Shown here one piece after another: positions 23,932 to 35,206 of a stretch of 64,000 nt of DNA. The stretch is taken from NCBI GenBank assembly GCA_006384855.1, contig VCJN01002001.1, positions 124,001 through 188,000 on the forward strand. Direction: 5' to 3'. Position 1 is the stretch's first letter. Every line of letters begins with the position of its first letter. The DNA is from Tetraselmis striata (lineage: Eukaryota > Chlorophyta > Chlorodendrophyceae > Chlorodendrales > Chlorodendraceae). The notes beneath the pieces were generated by a model. The model made no database searches and was not told the DNA's origin. It worked only from the letters and a program-made list of their open reading frames with translations. The position numbers and the translations under genes are program-made.

Positions 23932-24369
23932 TTACCTCACAAACCATCTGCTATCCTCTTGCTGCAAACGCAGGAGCTCCTGCAGCAGCAGACTAGCATC
24001 CATACTCCCCCCGCCTGTTGGAGTTCTTATGTTGACAACGTCTTTCACAGTGTTAAGCGGGGCGTTGGGAAACTTTTTCCTGAAGCATGTAAGGACGTCC
24101 TCCGGGGCAATTCCTGCGTTAGCTAGAGAAGTGATGAATTCCTGCATGTCTACGGTAAGGTTGGCCACCCGGTTTTGGTAGGACTGGACCAACTCTGAAA
24201 GTGGTCGGTGGTTGTGCTTCATGTTTGTTGTAGCCAGCTTCCACAAGCCATCAACCTGCCGCCGGACGTTCAATCTGGACAGCACAAACATATAAGTCGC
24301 ATGTTGTAAAAAACACAATTTGCTAAGCATTTGGTATGATTTGAAGCCTGGCTGGACACGCACAAATAG

Positions 24370-24405
<36 letters not shown>

Positions 24406-25124
24406 TCCCACCTGAATGGGCACATATCTTCCCCGGGAAGAGCATACTGGTTGCCCTTAGCGCGTCGCTGGGATGGGTTGAGAGAGTCGTCTCCCGCTTT
24501 TCCGGATGCCTTCCTCCCTTTCCGCCTGCACACGAAGGTGGCCTTCCCTTGCTTGAGGTCGGCACTTTTTTGAACGAGGTTGAACCCGCAGGCTTTGGCC
24601 CACTCTTGGCACTCTCCTCTGCAGATTTCGAGCGTGGTGGCGCGGGAAAGGTCTGGCGCATCGGGGCAACTAGGCCCATACCACTCGTTCGCAATGTCAT
24701 TCGTTTCAGTTTGGGGATATTGATCGGTCCTTGGGGGGCACTCGTCTCGACGCTGGGGAGCCGAGTCGTCAACGGGTGCACAGATGACCGGCGTTGTGCG
24801 AGGGTCCGTCCCGTCGACGAGTGCGTCGTGCGCCGCCTCCCTTGTTTGCTGGTCAATGACGAGATTCTTGTTGCAACCACAGTCATTGACGTCCTCGCTG
24901 CCGTTGACAGTCGCGGCGCACATAGCGTGGAAGTGGCCGCCGCAAGAACGACAACGGTGCTGAGAGGTGCCCACCTCGATCAGACGCCTCACCCCGCAGG
25001 GCCGGACACAGCAGCGCTGCTGGCCTTCAAACGGCGGGACCCCGTCCACGTCCTTGTCGTCCCAAAATTTATCCTCCTCATGTTGCCCGGGGTCGCATGG
25101 TTGCGTCGTCGGCAGTGCCTCCAT
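23932..25124 (-). CDS. MULE/FAR1-type transposase N-terminal part with zinc finger, two exons (truncated)
   Basis: Exon 1 25124-24412 begins at an ATG; exon 2 is 24274-23932. The intron has donor GTGGGA, acceptor TCCAG, matching phase (AG|A = Arg) and a G32 run (24372-24403). Residues ~39-90 form a Cys-rich zinc finger (CCVRPC, HRCRSCGGHFHAMC, NDCG). Residues ~170-237 resemble a FAR1 DNA-binding domain (QEWAKACGFNLVQKSADLKQ, ATFVCRRKGRK, CPFR). Exon 2 reads GLWKLATTNMKHNHRPLSEL and ASLLLQELLRLQQED, the helical linker that precedes the DDE domain in MULE transposases. A stop or possible donor (GAG|GTAATC) ends it at 23932 before any DDE domain. It is either a truncated transposase or continues past an intron I could not resolve. 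Confidence 0.65.
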
Positions 25125-25560
25125 GGTGAGTGAGGAAGAGCGTGGTGGTGGTGGTTTCGGGGGGGGGGATCTGGGGATTGGTCAAAGCGCATCTCAGTCA
25201 CTGGTGCTGTGTATGGTACTCGGCCGGGCGCGGGCACGACGCGCCGGCGGTAGCCGCGCGTACTCGTACGCGTACGGCCGTACGTACCGCACAGGGGGGA
25301 TGCACATCCTGGGATGAAGATCCCCAGGATCGGGATAGACAATTCCTATGTATTTTCAAGCTACCTGTACTCGAGTACTGGTACATTGGTACTACACGTT
25401 GCGACCTGTTATCCTTATCAGCCCCAGCGAAATTTGCAGCTACTGGTACCGGTAGGACGAGGACGAAAATTGCGCTGTAGGTTTTCATGACAGTATCCCC
25501 ATTGTGGATTCGCGGGGTATTTTTGGCACACCAGGCCAGATTTAGGTGCCAAAGTAAAGG

Positions 25561-25568
25561 GTTTTGAC
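25561..25568. repeat. hAT target site duplication, left copy
   Basis: GTTTTGAC, identical to 27099-27106 and flanking the inverted ends. Confidence 0.85.
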
Positions 25569-27098
25569 TAGGGTTGGGCTGCAGTCCACTTTCCAGTATT
25601 GCAGTCTGCAGGCAGGCTGCAGTGCAGGCTGCAGTCAACAGGCTGCAGTCAACAAGCTGCAGGCATGCTGCAGTGCAGGCTGCAGTCAACAAGTTGCAGT
25701 AGTATTGTAGGATGCAGTGCATGCTGCAGTAGCACTGAAACTGCTGATTATAGTGAAGGGCGAGACAGTGAAGGGCAAAGGGGCAGCCATGGCGGATGCA
25801 CGGGGGCAGCAATCGTGGTGGAAGATGTAATATATCATTAAATTGCCTACAGAGGGGAAAAGCCTACTGTGTGTACATTTGTGTGTGTCCAACGATGATG
25901 TCCCAACGCATGCATAGTGAAACACGCGTAAAAAAGCATGATGGCATAAAAACCTCTCTAACCCCCGCCTCCTCATCCGCTGGCTCGGCTCCGTGCTGCT
26001 CTAGCATGGACTCCACCGCTTCCCATTGAATGCGGCTGGCCTCCCCCTCGCCCTCGCCCTCGCCCTCAAGGACCTGGCTGGCTAGCAGCCAATCCTCTCC
26101 GCATGGCTTGAGTAGTAGATCCGCCGCCACGGCGCTGAAAGCAGCCTCCCCGTAGTACGACGCCAGTAGCTCCCTGACCGTGGCATCCAAGTGCAGGTTC
26201 TTCTGAACCAAGACGCAGGCACCCATGTTCTTCAGGTTCGTTCTATTTCTCAAGTACATGGTGATAAGACCAACAAGAGAGAACACGCGCTCGCACTCAA
26301 TCTGTGAGCCCGGCACACATAAATGCAATCCTAGCTTATTCAGAGATGAGGGGAAAGGAAGAAGGGACATGCGCTGGTGAACATGGTTTTCACCGGGGTG
26401 ATGAACGTTAGCGCTGCCTTGCCGAAGCGGGCACACACATCGGCGTACGGCGTCTTTTGACTTTGACTTTTGACACATCCTTGTGGTGATCTTTTCTACT
26501 TTGATGGTCTGCGGGTAGGGAGCAGGCGGCAGTCAACAAATATTGGTCAGCAGTAAAGGGGGGGAGTAAAGTCAGCAGGTGTGTTGTGTGTGTGTGTGTG
26601 GGGGGGGGGGTACCACATATGTTTTGGCTTAGATCAGAGCACAGCTCCGTTGCAGTGCTGGCCGCGGCGTCGGCGGTGCTGGCCTCCGCCATCGCCTCGT
26701 CCGCCATCGCCGCTGCGCTCTGCTTCGCGGCAGACTCGATATAATTGACGAAGAGTGACGAGATGAGGATGACAGGTAGTGGTGCCTTGGTGAGCGTGAA
26801 GTGAGGATAGGTTCGGCTGGTGTGTATGGTCTACTGGTCTATGCCCCGATGCGGCGACGTGTGATGGTACGAGCGAGTACGGTGCTATCCGCGGCGCTCC
26901 GACCGCCGGAACCGTCGCCATACGGCTTATTATCATTGGAGGGCACCATCAAAACGTTATCCAGTGAGATTTGGGACACTTTGGGTAACTGCACTGCAGC
27001 CCCTTTTTGGGAAGTACTGCATGCTGCAGTGCAGTAGCTCAACTGCAGGCTGCAGTTTCCGCAGCTTGCAGTGCAGTAGATAGTGCAGCCAAACTTTG
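25569..27098. mobile_element. Internally deleted hAT element with 8-bp target site duplication
   Basis: The identical 8-mer GTTTTGAC lies directly outside both ends (25561-25568 and 27099-27106). The ends are imperfect inverted repeats: TAGGGTTGGGCTGCAG at 25569-25584 versus CAAAGTTTGGCTGCAC read from 27098 on the minus strand, 11 of 16 matching. Subterminal regions at both ends are packed with CTGCAG/TGCAGT words (25.59-25.74 and 26.99-27.09 kb). Eight-base duplications and such ends are typical of hAT transposons. Only the C-terminal part of a transposase is left inside. Confidence 0.85.
25864..26478 (-). pseudogene. hAT transposase C-terminal dimerisation domain fragment
   Basis: The minus frame contains PGSQIECERVFSLVGLITMY and LRNRTNLKNMGACVLVQKNL, the signature of the hAT C-terminal dimerisation (hATC) region. 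A low-complexity GEGEGEGE stretch (GCCCTC repeats on the plus strand at 26041-26068) follows. The rest of the transposase is absent; a TG repeat and an 11-G run (26583-26610) and Ala-rich frames fill the space upstream. It cannot encode an active transposase. Confidence 0.75.
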
Positions 27099-27106
27099 GT
27101 TTTGAC
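27099..27106. repeat. hAT target site duplication, right copy
   Basis: GTTTTGAC, identical to 25561-25568. Confidence 0.85.
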
Positions 27107-27693
27107 CTAGCCCAAAGCGGCCATGATAGCAAGCCCTGGGGCAGGGCTTTCAGGCCCCGCAACCCCAGTCGGATTCTGACCCCATCCGCAACCGGGGCGA
27201 TTGATGACCGCTTGTGTGGGGGTGGGTAATGTGGGCGTCAACAACATTTTGGCACACCTACACCTCCGGAGTACCGACTACTAGGTCTTGCCCTCTCCGC
27301 GCCCACCCAAACTAGTCTTACTCACGGATTCCAACGAGGGGACGTTAAACATGCATGTGATATACCAAGGTGGAACAAGGGGGAAGGGGGAGGAACTGAG
27401 CTATGAAGCGATCCCGGGCGGGGACGGGGCTACTAGGGGACGTGGCACCCGCACCGCCGCGAGTAGTGGGGCCGGGCGCTGCCGGCCGGGGCTAGGCTCC
27501 CCCAACCGATATTGGTGCATATATGTAGTGCTAGTGCATGACGCCATTTGGCGAGTCTAGCAAGAAGGGAGATGAAACTCGGACATATACGAGTACATGT
27601 CATCGCTGTTGCTCCTCGTCGTACCAAGAAATGTTTACTACTAGTAGTTGGGGTTACACTTCTCACTTTCCACCCGGCCCTTAACACCGGGCG
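27107..27693. other. No gene seen
   Basis: GC-rich mixed sequence after the hAT element with short open frames lacking recognisable motifs. Confidence 0.5.
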
Positions 27694-28506
27694 TTGTACT
27701 GCGTATGTACTAAATCCGGGCGAGCCGGCGCGCCTACTGGTGTTGATAGTGAAAAATACTCATGTGAAACGGTGGACCGACCGACGACCGGACGACCCGA
27801 CACCATGCCAACTGCCGGCCAGCGCCCACAGAGGCGTGAAGAGCAGGCTCCACAGGAGACCATCACCACAACCACCATGGACATCAACATACCCGCGGAG
27901 CAACAGAAAATTGCTCCGCGGTCGGCGCCACTCTCGATGCGCCGCGGCGGCGGCATGAACCAACGCCCCAAGATCCGAACAACCATCGCCGCGAAAACAA
28001 TCGCAGGTATCCGACTCCCATCGGTTGCCCGCCCCATGCCAATTGCCGGCAAGCGCCCACAGATGCGTAACGAGCGAGCTCCACAGGAGACCATCACTAT
28101 AGCCACCATGGACATCAACAGACCCGAGGAGCAACAGGAAGCCGCGGTCGGCGCCCAACCCCCCAAGATCCGAACAATAACCATTGCCGAGAAAAAGTTC
28201 GCACACCCGACTCCCACTTGCTGCCAGCCGCCTCCTCCGCGTTTCGAACCGCCAGTCCCGCTAGCCCCCAATCGAGCTCCCCTATGGTGCCGACGGTGCC
28301 GCACAAGTCGCCATGCTATTCAGCGATCTGTTGACACGCAACGGTGCAAAGGGGGTCGACTTGCGCCGCAGCCGTATGCTATTGAACCCGATCCGTACCC
28401 TCGGTCCCAAGCTCGGGGTACACACGTCAACTCACGACGTCCGGGCGGTGACCCGGCGCGCCCCTATGCCAGTTGCCGCCGCTCTAGCAGGGGTGACCAA
28501 TGCTAG
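27694..28506 (+). other. Open frame with in-frame 77-codon tandem duplication, unknown
   Basis: The plus frame encodes a Pro/Thr/Arg-rich hydrophilic protein. A segment starting ATGCCAACTGCCGGCCAG (27805) recurs 231 bases later (28036), giving two copies of MP(T/I)AG(Q/K)RPQ ... APQETIT ... MDIN ... EEQQ. The 231-base period is exactly 77 codons. Open frames continue with shifts to 28757. It could be the Gag- or ORF1-like part of a retroelement, or non-coding duplicated DNA with open frames by composition. No known domain was recognised. Confidence 0.35.
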
Positions 28507-28759
28507 ACTCACCACTAACACGGGATCCGACGCGAAACTCGTCGCAGCGAGTGCCATGCACCAACATGGAGAGGATGGCGACTATTCGCCAACCGGCGCC
28601 GACTACAGCCGACCAACCGGGGATGCACCACGGCCAGCTCCCCCGGGAGCTCCCGCCACCACCAACTAGCCAGCTACAAGCGGCCCACCCCCCGGCCACG
28701 GCAGCCTCTCAAAATACGGAGATGGACAACGACGACCCGCCATCGGAAGTCGACTAGCC

Positions 28760-30030
28760 GGCGACAAGCGTCGATCCAGCCCCGCACCCGAGCCCACTCC
28801 ATCTGCCGCAGTCAAAGCCCCCACCGCGACAGAAGAGGCCTCGGAGGCCACCGCTCCCCTCGAGCATACCTCCACCACTAGCACACCAGCCCAGGCGCCC
28901 CGCGTGGCTCAACTCGCGGCCGAGGCCCACCGTCTCCGTCGCCCGCCGCGCCGGACGATCCCCTTACGGCAGCCGGTGGGCCGTCTGCTGATATTCTCCG
29001 CCGGCAAGGTGCCCAACCCCAAGCCGAAAGCACGACCGCGACTATTAGCGCCCCAACCCAAGAACTACGGACGCTTTTAGCCAGAACGCCCGGAATTGCA
29101 TACTTTTCGAATTTGCCCGCACTTTTCCCCTCAAGTATTATAGACAGTCTATTGCCCGGCCCGCGGGCTTGGTACATGCACCAAACGATGAAGTCATCAT
29201 GCCATTAAATGCAGTATAATCTGCCAATGAGATGGAGGGCATTGTAGCCCCCACCCCACCAAGCTAGCCGGCTTAGCGGTATATATATGAATACTAAGCA
29301 CCATGCAGCTTTTCCGGCTAGCCCCCCTCCCCCATCACACGTCAGTAGCAGCAAGCGGGATGCCTCTGGCTGCCTAAGCGTGCCTGCTTAGCTATAAATG
29401 GGATGGGTCTGATTTAGGTAGGGACAACAAGGAGGCGTTGTTGTCTTCGCTATAGCTGGACGGAGGAGGGACTAGGAAACATAGGAGGATGACCGATAGC
29501 TTGAGATGTGATAACACTCCGTGTTCCCCACCGTGGTTAGAGATAGCATGTCCTCAGAGCAACTCAGTCTGAGCAAGTGGATGCAGCAGTCTAGCAGTTG
29601 CAATCAATTTCAATTTCGATTTAGTTGGGGTTTCCTCTTCACTTGTGTATTTAGCAAGCGCGGTATATACGGCAGAATATGCAGCTAGTATATCCACGTG
29701 GCGTGCCCGTACCGGACGAGGAGTTGCATCGTACCACCAGCCCCTCGGAAATTTCATCGTCCGGAGCAAGTCGCCGTACGCCCGCACGACACCAACTGCG
29801 CGGTTCCCGGCGCAACCATCCCGGGTAACGTTGCTCTCGCATGCTGTTGTTCCGTCGTATGCTTGAAAGCACAGGGGGCTTGTCTGTGCCCATCTTCCTT
29901 TCTCTCGTCGCAACCACCATGGGGTCGCGCCGCGGCAAAGCTCGTGTCTCCGTGTCATGGCAGTTCTTTGGTGTACAAGCCACTCATAAGTGATGCCTCG
30001 TGCCCAACTCGAGAACATGTCTCGCTAGAT
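28760..30030. other. No convincing gene
   Basis: Pro/Arg-rich frames to about 29.1 kb, then mixed sequence. Open frames on either strand at 29.55-30.02 kb lack recognisable motifs. Confidence 0.5.
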
Positions 30031-30062
<32 letters not shown>

Positions 30063-30115
30063 CTCTTCACGCCTCGCGGAACAAGAGCCCCCCCCCCCCC
30101 CCCCCCCCCCCCCCC
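30031..30115. repeat. G32 - spacer - C28 inverted homopolymers
   Basis: G at 30031-30062 is followed by CTCTT (30063-30067), a 15-base loop, AAGAG (30083-30087) and C at 30088-30115. The arms are perfectly complementary over 33 base pairs (28 G:C plus CTCTT:AAGAG). Confidence 0.95.
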
Positions 30116-30399
30116 ATGCCGCCGGCTCACCGGTGAAGAAGACCGCCATTTCCAGGCAAGAACGGTTCCTGCGCCGGTGGGACCTGCGGCTTCAACGCAC
30201 TAATCCGCGCCACAACCAAGCTGCCGCTCGCAGACCCATGCACCCAGCAGGTCGGTACCAACCGGCCCCCACTGTATGCCGCCTCATGCCCACCCATGCA
30301 ATCGGCTAGCGCAACCGCGCCGCCACTATGCACAGCTGACCGGCACCACCAAGCCGCCGCTACATTGTGTGCTAAGTTCGCTTCTGCGGTCTCGGCACG

Positions 30400-31490
30400 C
30401 AAATGGTCGGCGCCATCGGGCCGCCACCGCAACCTGTGATCCGGTCGCTATCGCGGCCCGGGCACGCAGCTTATCGGCACCAACGGCCCGCATCTGCACC
30501 ACGTGCCACGGTTGCCTCCGCAGCCCGGGCACGGAGCTGGTCCGCGCCATCGGGCCGCCACTGCACCATGTGGCCCCGGTCGTTTCCGTAGCCGGGGCAC
30601 ACAGTTGGTCGGCGCCAACGGGCGTCCACTGCACCATGTGTCCGGTCTCCTCCGCGGTTCGGGCACGCATCTAGTCGGCGCCACCGGGCCGCCGCTGCAC
30701 ATTGTGCCTCGGTTGCTTTCACAGCCCCGGGAACGCAGCCGGTCGGAGCCATCGGGCCTCCACTCCACCATGTGCCCCATGTCGCTCCACTCCACCATGT
30801 GCCGGGCGCGAAGTTGGTCGGCGCCACCGGGCCGCTCTTGCACATTATGCCCCGGTTGCTTCCCTGGCCCGGGCACGCAAGTAGTCGGCGCAAGTAGTCG
30901 GTCGGCACCATCGGGCCGCCAGTGACTGCACCATGTGCCCCCGGTCGTTCCCGTAGCCCGGGCACGTAGCTAGTCGGCGCCAGCGGGTGTCACTACACCA
31001 TGTGTCCGGTCGCCTCTGCGGCTCGAACACGCAGCTAGTCGGCGTCACCGGGCGGGCCGCCACTGCACCATGTGCCCCGATTGCTTTCGCAGCCCCGTGC
31101 GCGCAGCTAGTCGGCGCCAACGGGCCGCCATTGGACAATGTGCCCCGGTCGCTTCCGCGGCCCGGGCAAGCAGCTGGTCGGCGCCGACGGGCCGTCACTA
31201 CACCATCTGCACCGGACGCTTCCGCCGCCCGGGAACGCGGCTGGTTAGCGCCAACTGGCCGCCTTTGCACCCTAGGCCCCGCTTGCTTCCGCGGCCCGGG
31301 CACGCAGCAAGTCGGCGCCATCGTGCCGCCACTGCACCATATGCCTCGGTCGCGTTCGCAGCCCCGGGCACGGAGTTGGTGGGCGCCATCGGGCCGTCGC
31401 TGCACATTGTGCCTCTATTGCTTTCCCATGCCGGGCACGCTGCTGGTCGGCGCCATCAGACCATCACTGCACATTGTGCCCCGGTAGCTT
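30400..31490. repeat. ~67-bp minisatellite, about 16 diverged copies
   Basis: Units contain GTCGGCGCCATCGGGCCGCC, ACTGCACCATGTGCCCCGGT and CCGCAGCCCGGGCACGCAG. GTCGGCGCC-type words recur near 30409, 30472, 30538, 30606, 30671, 30739 and so on to 31444, with spacing of about 63-72 bases. Long frames stay open on both strands through the array. That is expected when a GC-rich unit not divisible by three lacks stops, so I do not call genes here. Confidence 0.9.
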
Positions 31491-32380
31491 CTTCTTTTTT
31501 AATTGCTCGACCTGCGCGCCCGTCGCCAGGCAACGGCCTACTTAAAGCGGAGGGTCAATAGTGCGGCAAGCCTAGCGGCACCACCTCCACCTTAACGTGA
31601 TGGGCGCTAGCAACCCCTAAGATCCGTGCCCGGCTGGGTGCGGTAGGGGGCTAAGCGGAATGGCCGGCTGCCGTTGATCCTCGGATCGTGCGACGACCGG
31701 GGAGCCCCACGTGGGGCTTCTCAAATACTACTCGCAGTCCCGGTAGCGCGTGCTGGCGTCGGCGGGCAGCCACCTTGTATAGTGTGCTGCTAAAAATAAT
31801 TCATGTACGACCTCGGCCTTGCGTCCGCCCCTCTGATATCCACATGCGGGTGGGGAGAGGGGTGTGTACGACTCGATCGGGGGCAGCCTACTCGCGAGGG
31901 CTGCTTTAAAAAAAATCGTGTTTTCGTACCTCGGTGCGACTCGCCTGGTTCAAGGGGGGTTTTAATACTCGCCACAACCTTGCACGCTGGCGGCTGTAAT
32001 AAATTTAGCCGTGCATGGCGTCTGGAAGCCGCGGGGTCTCTGCCGACACGCGTGGGGGGCGGGAAGTGCCGGTATGGGTGTTAGTTGGAGGGGCGGTGTG
32101 CGGGATGCCGCGCAGCGCGGCGGGGTCGATGTTGATGAGCGGTTGTACCAACTCAATACTGTGCGCTAGTACATTGTATACATACATCATGACGAGTGTG
32201 AGTGAAGTATTGTACGCTATCGTGATAATTGAAATTTGAAAATTTTTACGGGGGATTACGCTCGTAAAGGGCGTCAGCCTGTTCTCGCTATAGTCCAGCC
32301 GCAAAAACCCATGATCACGTGTCCGCGTCATATATGCGAATTTTCCCGCCTTTACTCTCCCCCGGAGCTCGCAGCCTGCT
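31491..32380. other. No gene seen
   Basis: Mixed sequence after the minisatellite. Short open frames only. Confidence 0.5.
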
Positions 32381-33528
32381 TCATCGCTGTGCTCCATCGG
32401 CCATGGCCAAGCAGCGAGGCCGCTCGGCCGTCGTGCCGCTGTGATCAGCCCCCGCCTTGAGGCCCGCCATCAATGTCTGCTCGACACCCTCCATGCGGCT
32501 GGCAATCCCTTGCACCAGCTCCATCAATGCTTCCAGTGCAGCTCGCTCGCGGTGCACCGACGAGTTGCCACGAGTTGCCTCGAGGGTCGCCTCGTCAGCG
32601 GGTGGTCCCTCACGTTGTCCAAGTACATATGTCAAAGCTCATCCGGTCGTGTCGGCACGTGCATGCTTCGAGTCGCGGTCGTGCACCAGCATTTGCAAAT
32701 CCGGAACTAGGCATCACTAGGTCGTTGTTGTCGCTCAGGTCCCGGCTGAGTAGAAGGCCCCACTCTAGGCGGGTGGCGTAGCACACTGAGCTCACGTGCA
32801 CATATCGGTCGCACATGAGCACGCAGTCGTCGAGCATCTGAATGCACGACTTGACGGCGCCGCACGCGCAGTATTCGCACCGCTCCACCTCGTCCAGATA
32901 ATCGACCGCCAAGTGCTCGTCCGGTGTCTTGGCGCATATGCAGCAGACCGCCACCTGCCGAGCGACCGTCCGCCCGTTCTCGTCACTTGCCAGAATATGT
33001 AGACCGTGGGATTTGTAATTGCCGCAGTGCGGCGCGTTACCAACCGGCGCGTGAGGGCGACATTTGCCATTCTTCTGCGGTGCGCCGCACCGAGCAGGCG
33101 GCATGCCGCTGCCCGAAACATAAAGGCACCAAAAGGTTGTCGTAGAGCGCCGCATAGCGTGTCTGGTCAGCTGAGTTCAACGCTACCAGTTGCTCCCGGC
33201 CCGCGAGATGGCGTGCCAGCATAGTCAGGTCGGCGCTGCCACCGTCCTTGTTGCCCACGACTAGGTCCTTGTGCACTTTGGCAACGCTTACTAGGCGGCG
33301 TAGCGAATCAATCATGGAGTGTCCTCCCTTTCCCACACGACGCAGTTCGGCCACTAGCGCCGCTGGGGTTCCAAGGTAACTCTCCCCCTCCGCCCCTTCA
33401 GGGCGGCTCGGGCTTGGAGCCATGATAAAGTCGGGCAGGGGTGATGGGTGCAAGAGCGATTGGAGGCGAGACGGGGGTCTTGTCGATGTCTCAACGATTA
33501 AAAAGCCGGAACTGAGCGGATCTTGCAA
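32381..33528 (-). pseudogene. Unknown Cys-rich protein with coiled-coil C-terminus, frame-broken
   Basis: Three minus frames follow each other. 33528 to about 33130 has SRPEGAEGESYLGTPAALVA, HSMIDSLRRLVSVAKVHKDL and QTRYAALYDNLLVPLCF. About 33130 to 32640 carries a Cys/His cluster (CGAPQKNGKC, HCGNYKSHGLH, VCCICAKTPDEH, CEYCACGAVKSC, DDCVLMC). 32635 to 32381 ends with a heptad-like helix (REGPPADEATLEATRGN, MELVQGIASRMEGVEQTL). The segments read as one protein with two frame changes, which could also be missed introns. A zinc-binding mid-domain plus a C-terminal coiled coil could suit a retroelement Gag or a transposon accessory protein. I do not recognise the family. Confidence 0.4.
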
Positions 33529-33529
33529 G

Positions 33530-34440
33530 CCTCACAACTATTTGTAGCGGGATAGCCGAGGTTCCTACGACCCCCGCGGCCCACTACACCCTGACCTAGC
33601 GTCGCTTGACTTTCCTCTGCCGTCGCTCCTTCGGTTGTCGCCCGTTGGAGGGAAACGTTTCTTCACCTGGTTCAGCTTCTGCATTAATTTGCTGTCGGTG
33701 GGCGTGGACTAATTAGTTGAATTATTCAAAACCCGGCCTGCTTAAGTGGAGAGCGCGCGACGCACGCGGCCGTGCCGCCCCTTCCAAAAAACATCATTTC
33801 GCCGCCACTGTCACCACAGCTCTGACGTCGGAAAAATATACGAGATATAACTACATCGTATTATTGCAGCGGGCCACAAAAGTCCATGCATCCTGTTTCA
33901 TGGGCGCTTAGGGCGCTTCTAGCCGATCACCGCACGCAATGCCGTTGCGGTCATTATGAAAGGGCGTGCATATATGGTAGTGCGCTTGGGTCAATGCGAC
34001 GGTGTGCGGCGCGCGAACGGAACCTGTCATTTGGCAACATGTGATGAAAAACGGGGTTGTGGCCGGTTTCAGCGCACGGCACGCCGGCAGCATTTGAACA
34101 TAAAGAATCGTGCCTCCCCCCCCCCCCCCCCCCCCCCCCCATGGTCGTCGAGATACATGTATTAGCGCCACCTACCCATGCTGCTCGGCGCATAGTTCAG
34201 CGCCTATGGTCGGCTAGCGGGCTGCGTGCGACATTCGCGACCTGGCACGCTGTTCGCCCTGCAAAGAGCAGTAATCTTTGATCAATTTTCAATCACACGG
34301 AAATTCACAACATTTTGCCAGTTTATTATAGAATTAATATCTGAATCAGGGGCTGAAAAGCTCCCGAGCAGGGCTGTTTAGCTCGCTCTGTATAACATCA
34401 TTCTGCAGAATGATAAAACAGCAACGTTCTACGGCAGGAT
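33530..34440. other. No gene seen; C25 run
   Basis: Mixed sequence. The C homopolymer is at 34116-34140. Confidence 0.5.
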
Positions 34441-34441
34441 G

Positions 34442-35206
34442 TCAAAAGTACCCCCCTTCTCTGGGATGCTTGCCAGCCAACTCATTGTGGTTGGGGGGGT
34501 GGGGGGGGGGGGGTGGGGGGCATAATAAGAGCATGTAATATGCCACTCCACGCAAGCTCCCAGGCGGGAGGATCTCATTCTTGGATGCATCTCCACGTCG
34601 CATCGGCCCCGTCCTCATTTCGGCTCCTCCCCTTTGGTCATGGGTGACATGGGCTACAACATTCGCGCGGACCTGTGTGCTAGTCGTGAAATTGTTGTTG
34701 ATGGGGGCGAGCCCGCGCTTAGCCCACGGTGCGGGCAGCATAAGCATGCCCCTCGTGGAATCGAAAGCACTTTATGTGTGCTACTTCAACCCAGCGAGGC
34801 GCAGCCAGCGGCGCTTTTCTTGCAGCTTGGAAACTTGCGAGATAGAGAATTGGGCAAATTGTCTGCATTATCGATTCACTGTCATGGGAAGGCCCATGCG
34901 TTGCCACATTAGCAAGCATTGATCAGTCTTGAACTTGCGCGCCATACATCTCATGCATATGTCCACCCACCACCGGGAGGGCGCACGCAAATGCGACGGG
35001 CAGTAGCTACTACACTGCCGACATGTTGCCCTCCCTGTGCGTTGACCGTATTGCGGTGGTTCTAGCCTTTGTGCCAAACAACGCCATTGCCGAGAACTTT
35101 TACAAGTGCCACAAGCGGACGAAGCGGCTGCTTCCTTGGCGTAGCAGGCTTGCGTGCATTGAAACGCGAGGCTCCATGGCCCCATAGCCCCGCCATGGGG
35201 CACCAA
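34442..35206 (-). other. Possible broken coding region, Cys-rich, unknown
   Basis: The minus frame 35206-34868 has several Cys pairs (CTQAC, CGTCKSSRQWRC, CRQCSSYC, CMRC). The minus frame 34747-34442 reads NNNFTTSTQVRANVVAHVTH and QRGGAEMRTGPMRRGDASKN, which looks protein-like. It is interrupted by stops and a frame change, and the family is not recognised. Confidence 0.25.

Noticed and set aside
23932..25124. Calling the FAR1-type gene a host transcription factor
   Set aside because: FAR1-like host genes are derived from MULE transposases, but this one stops before the DDE region amid other transposon debris, so a truncated transposase is the simpler reading.
30448..31405. Long minus-strand frames (142-186 codons) in the minisatellite as genes
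   Set aside because: They are the same ~67-bp unit read in rotating frames; equally long frames exist on the plus strand and no domain is visible.
30400..31490. CRISPR-like array
   Set aside because: There are no unique spacers between units; neighbouring units are directly tandem and diverged, in a eukaryotic context.
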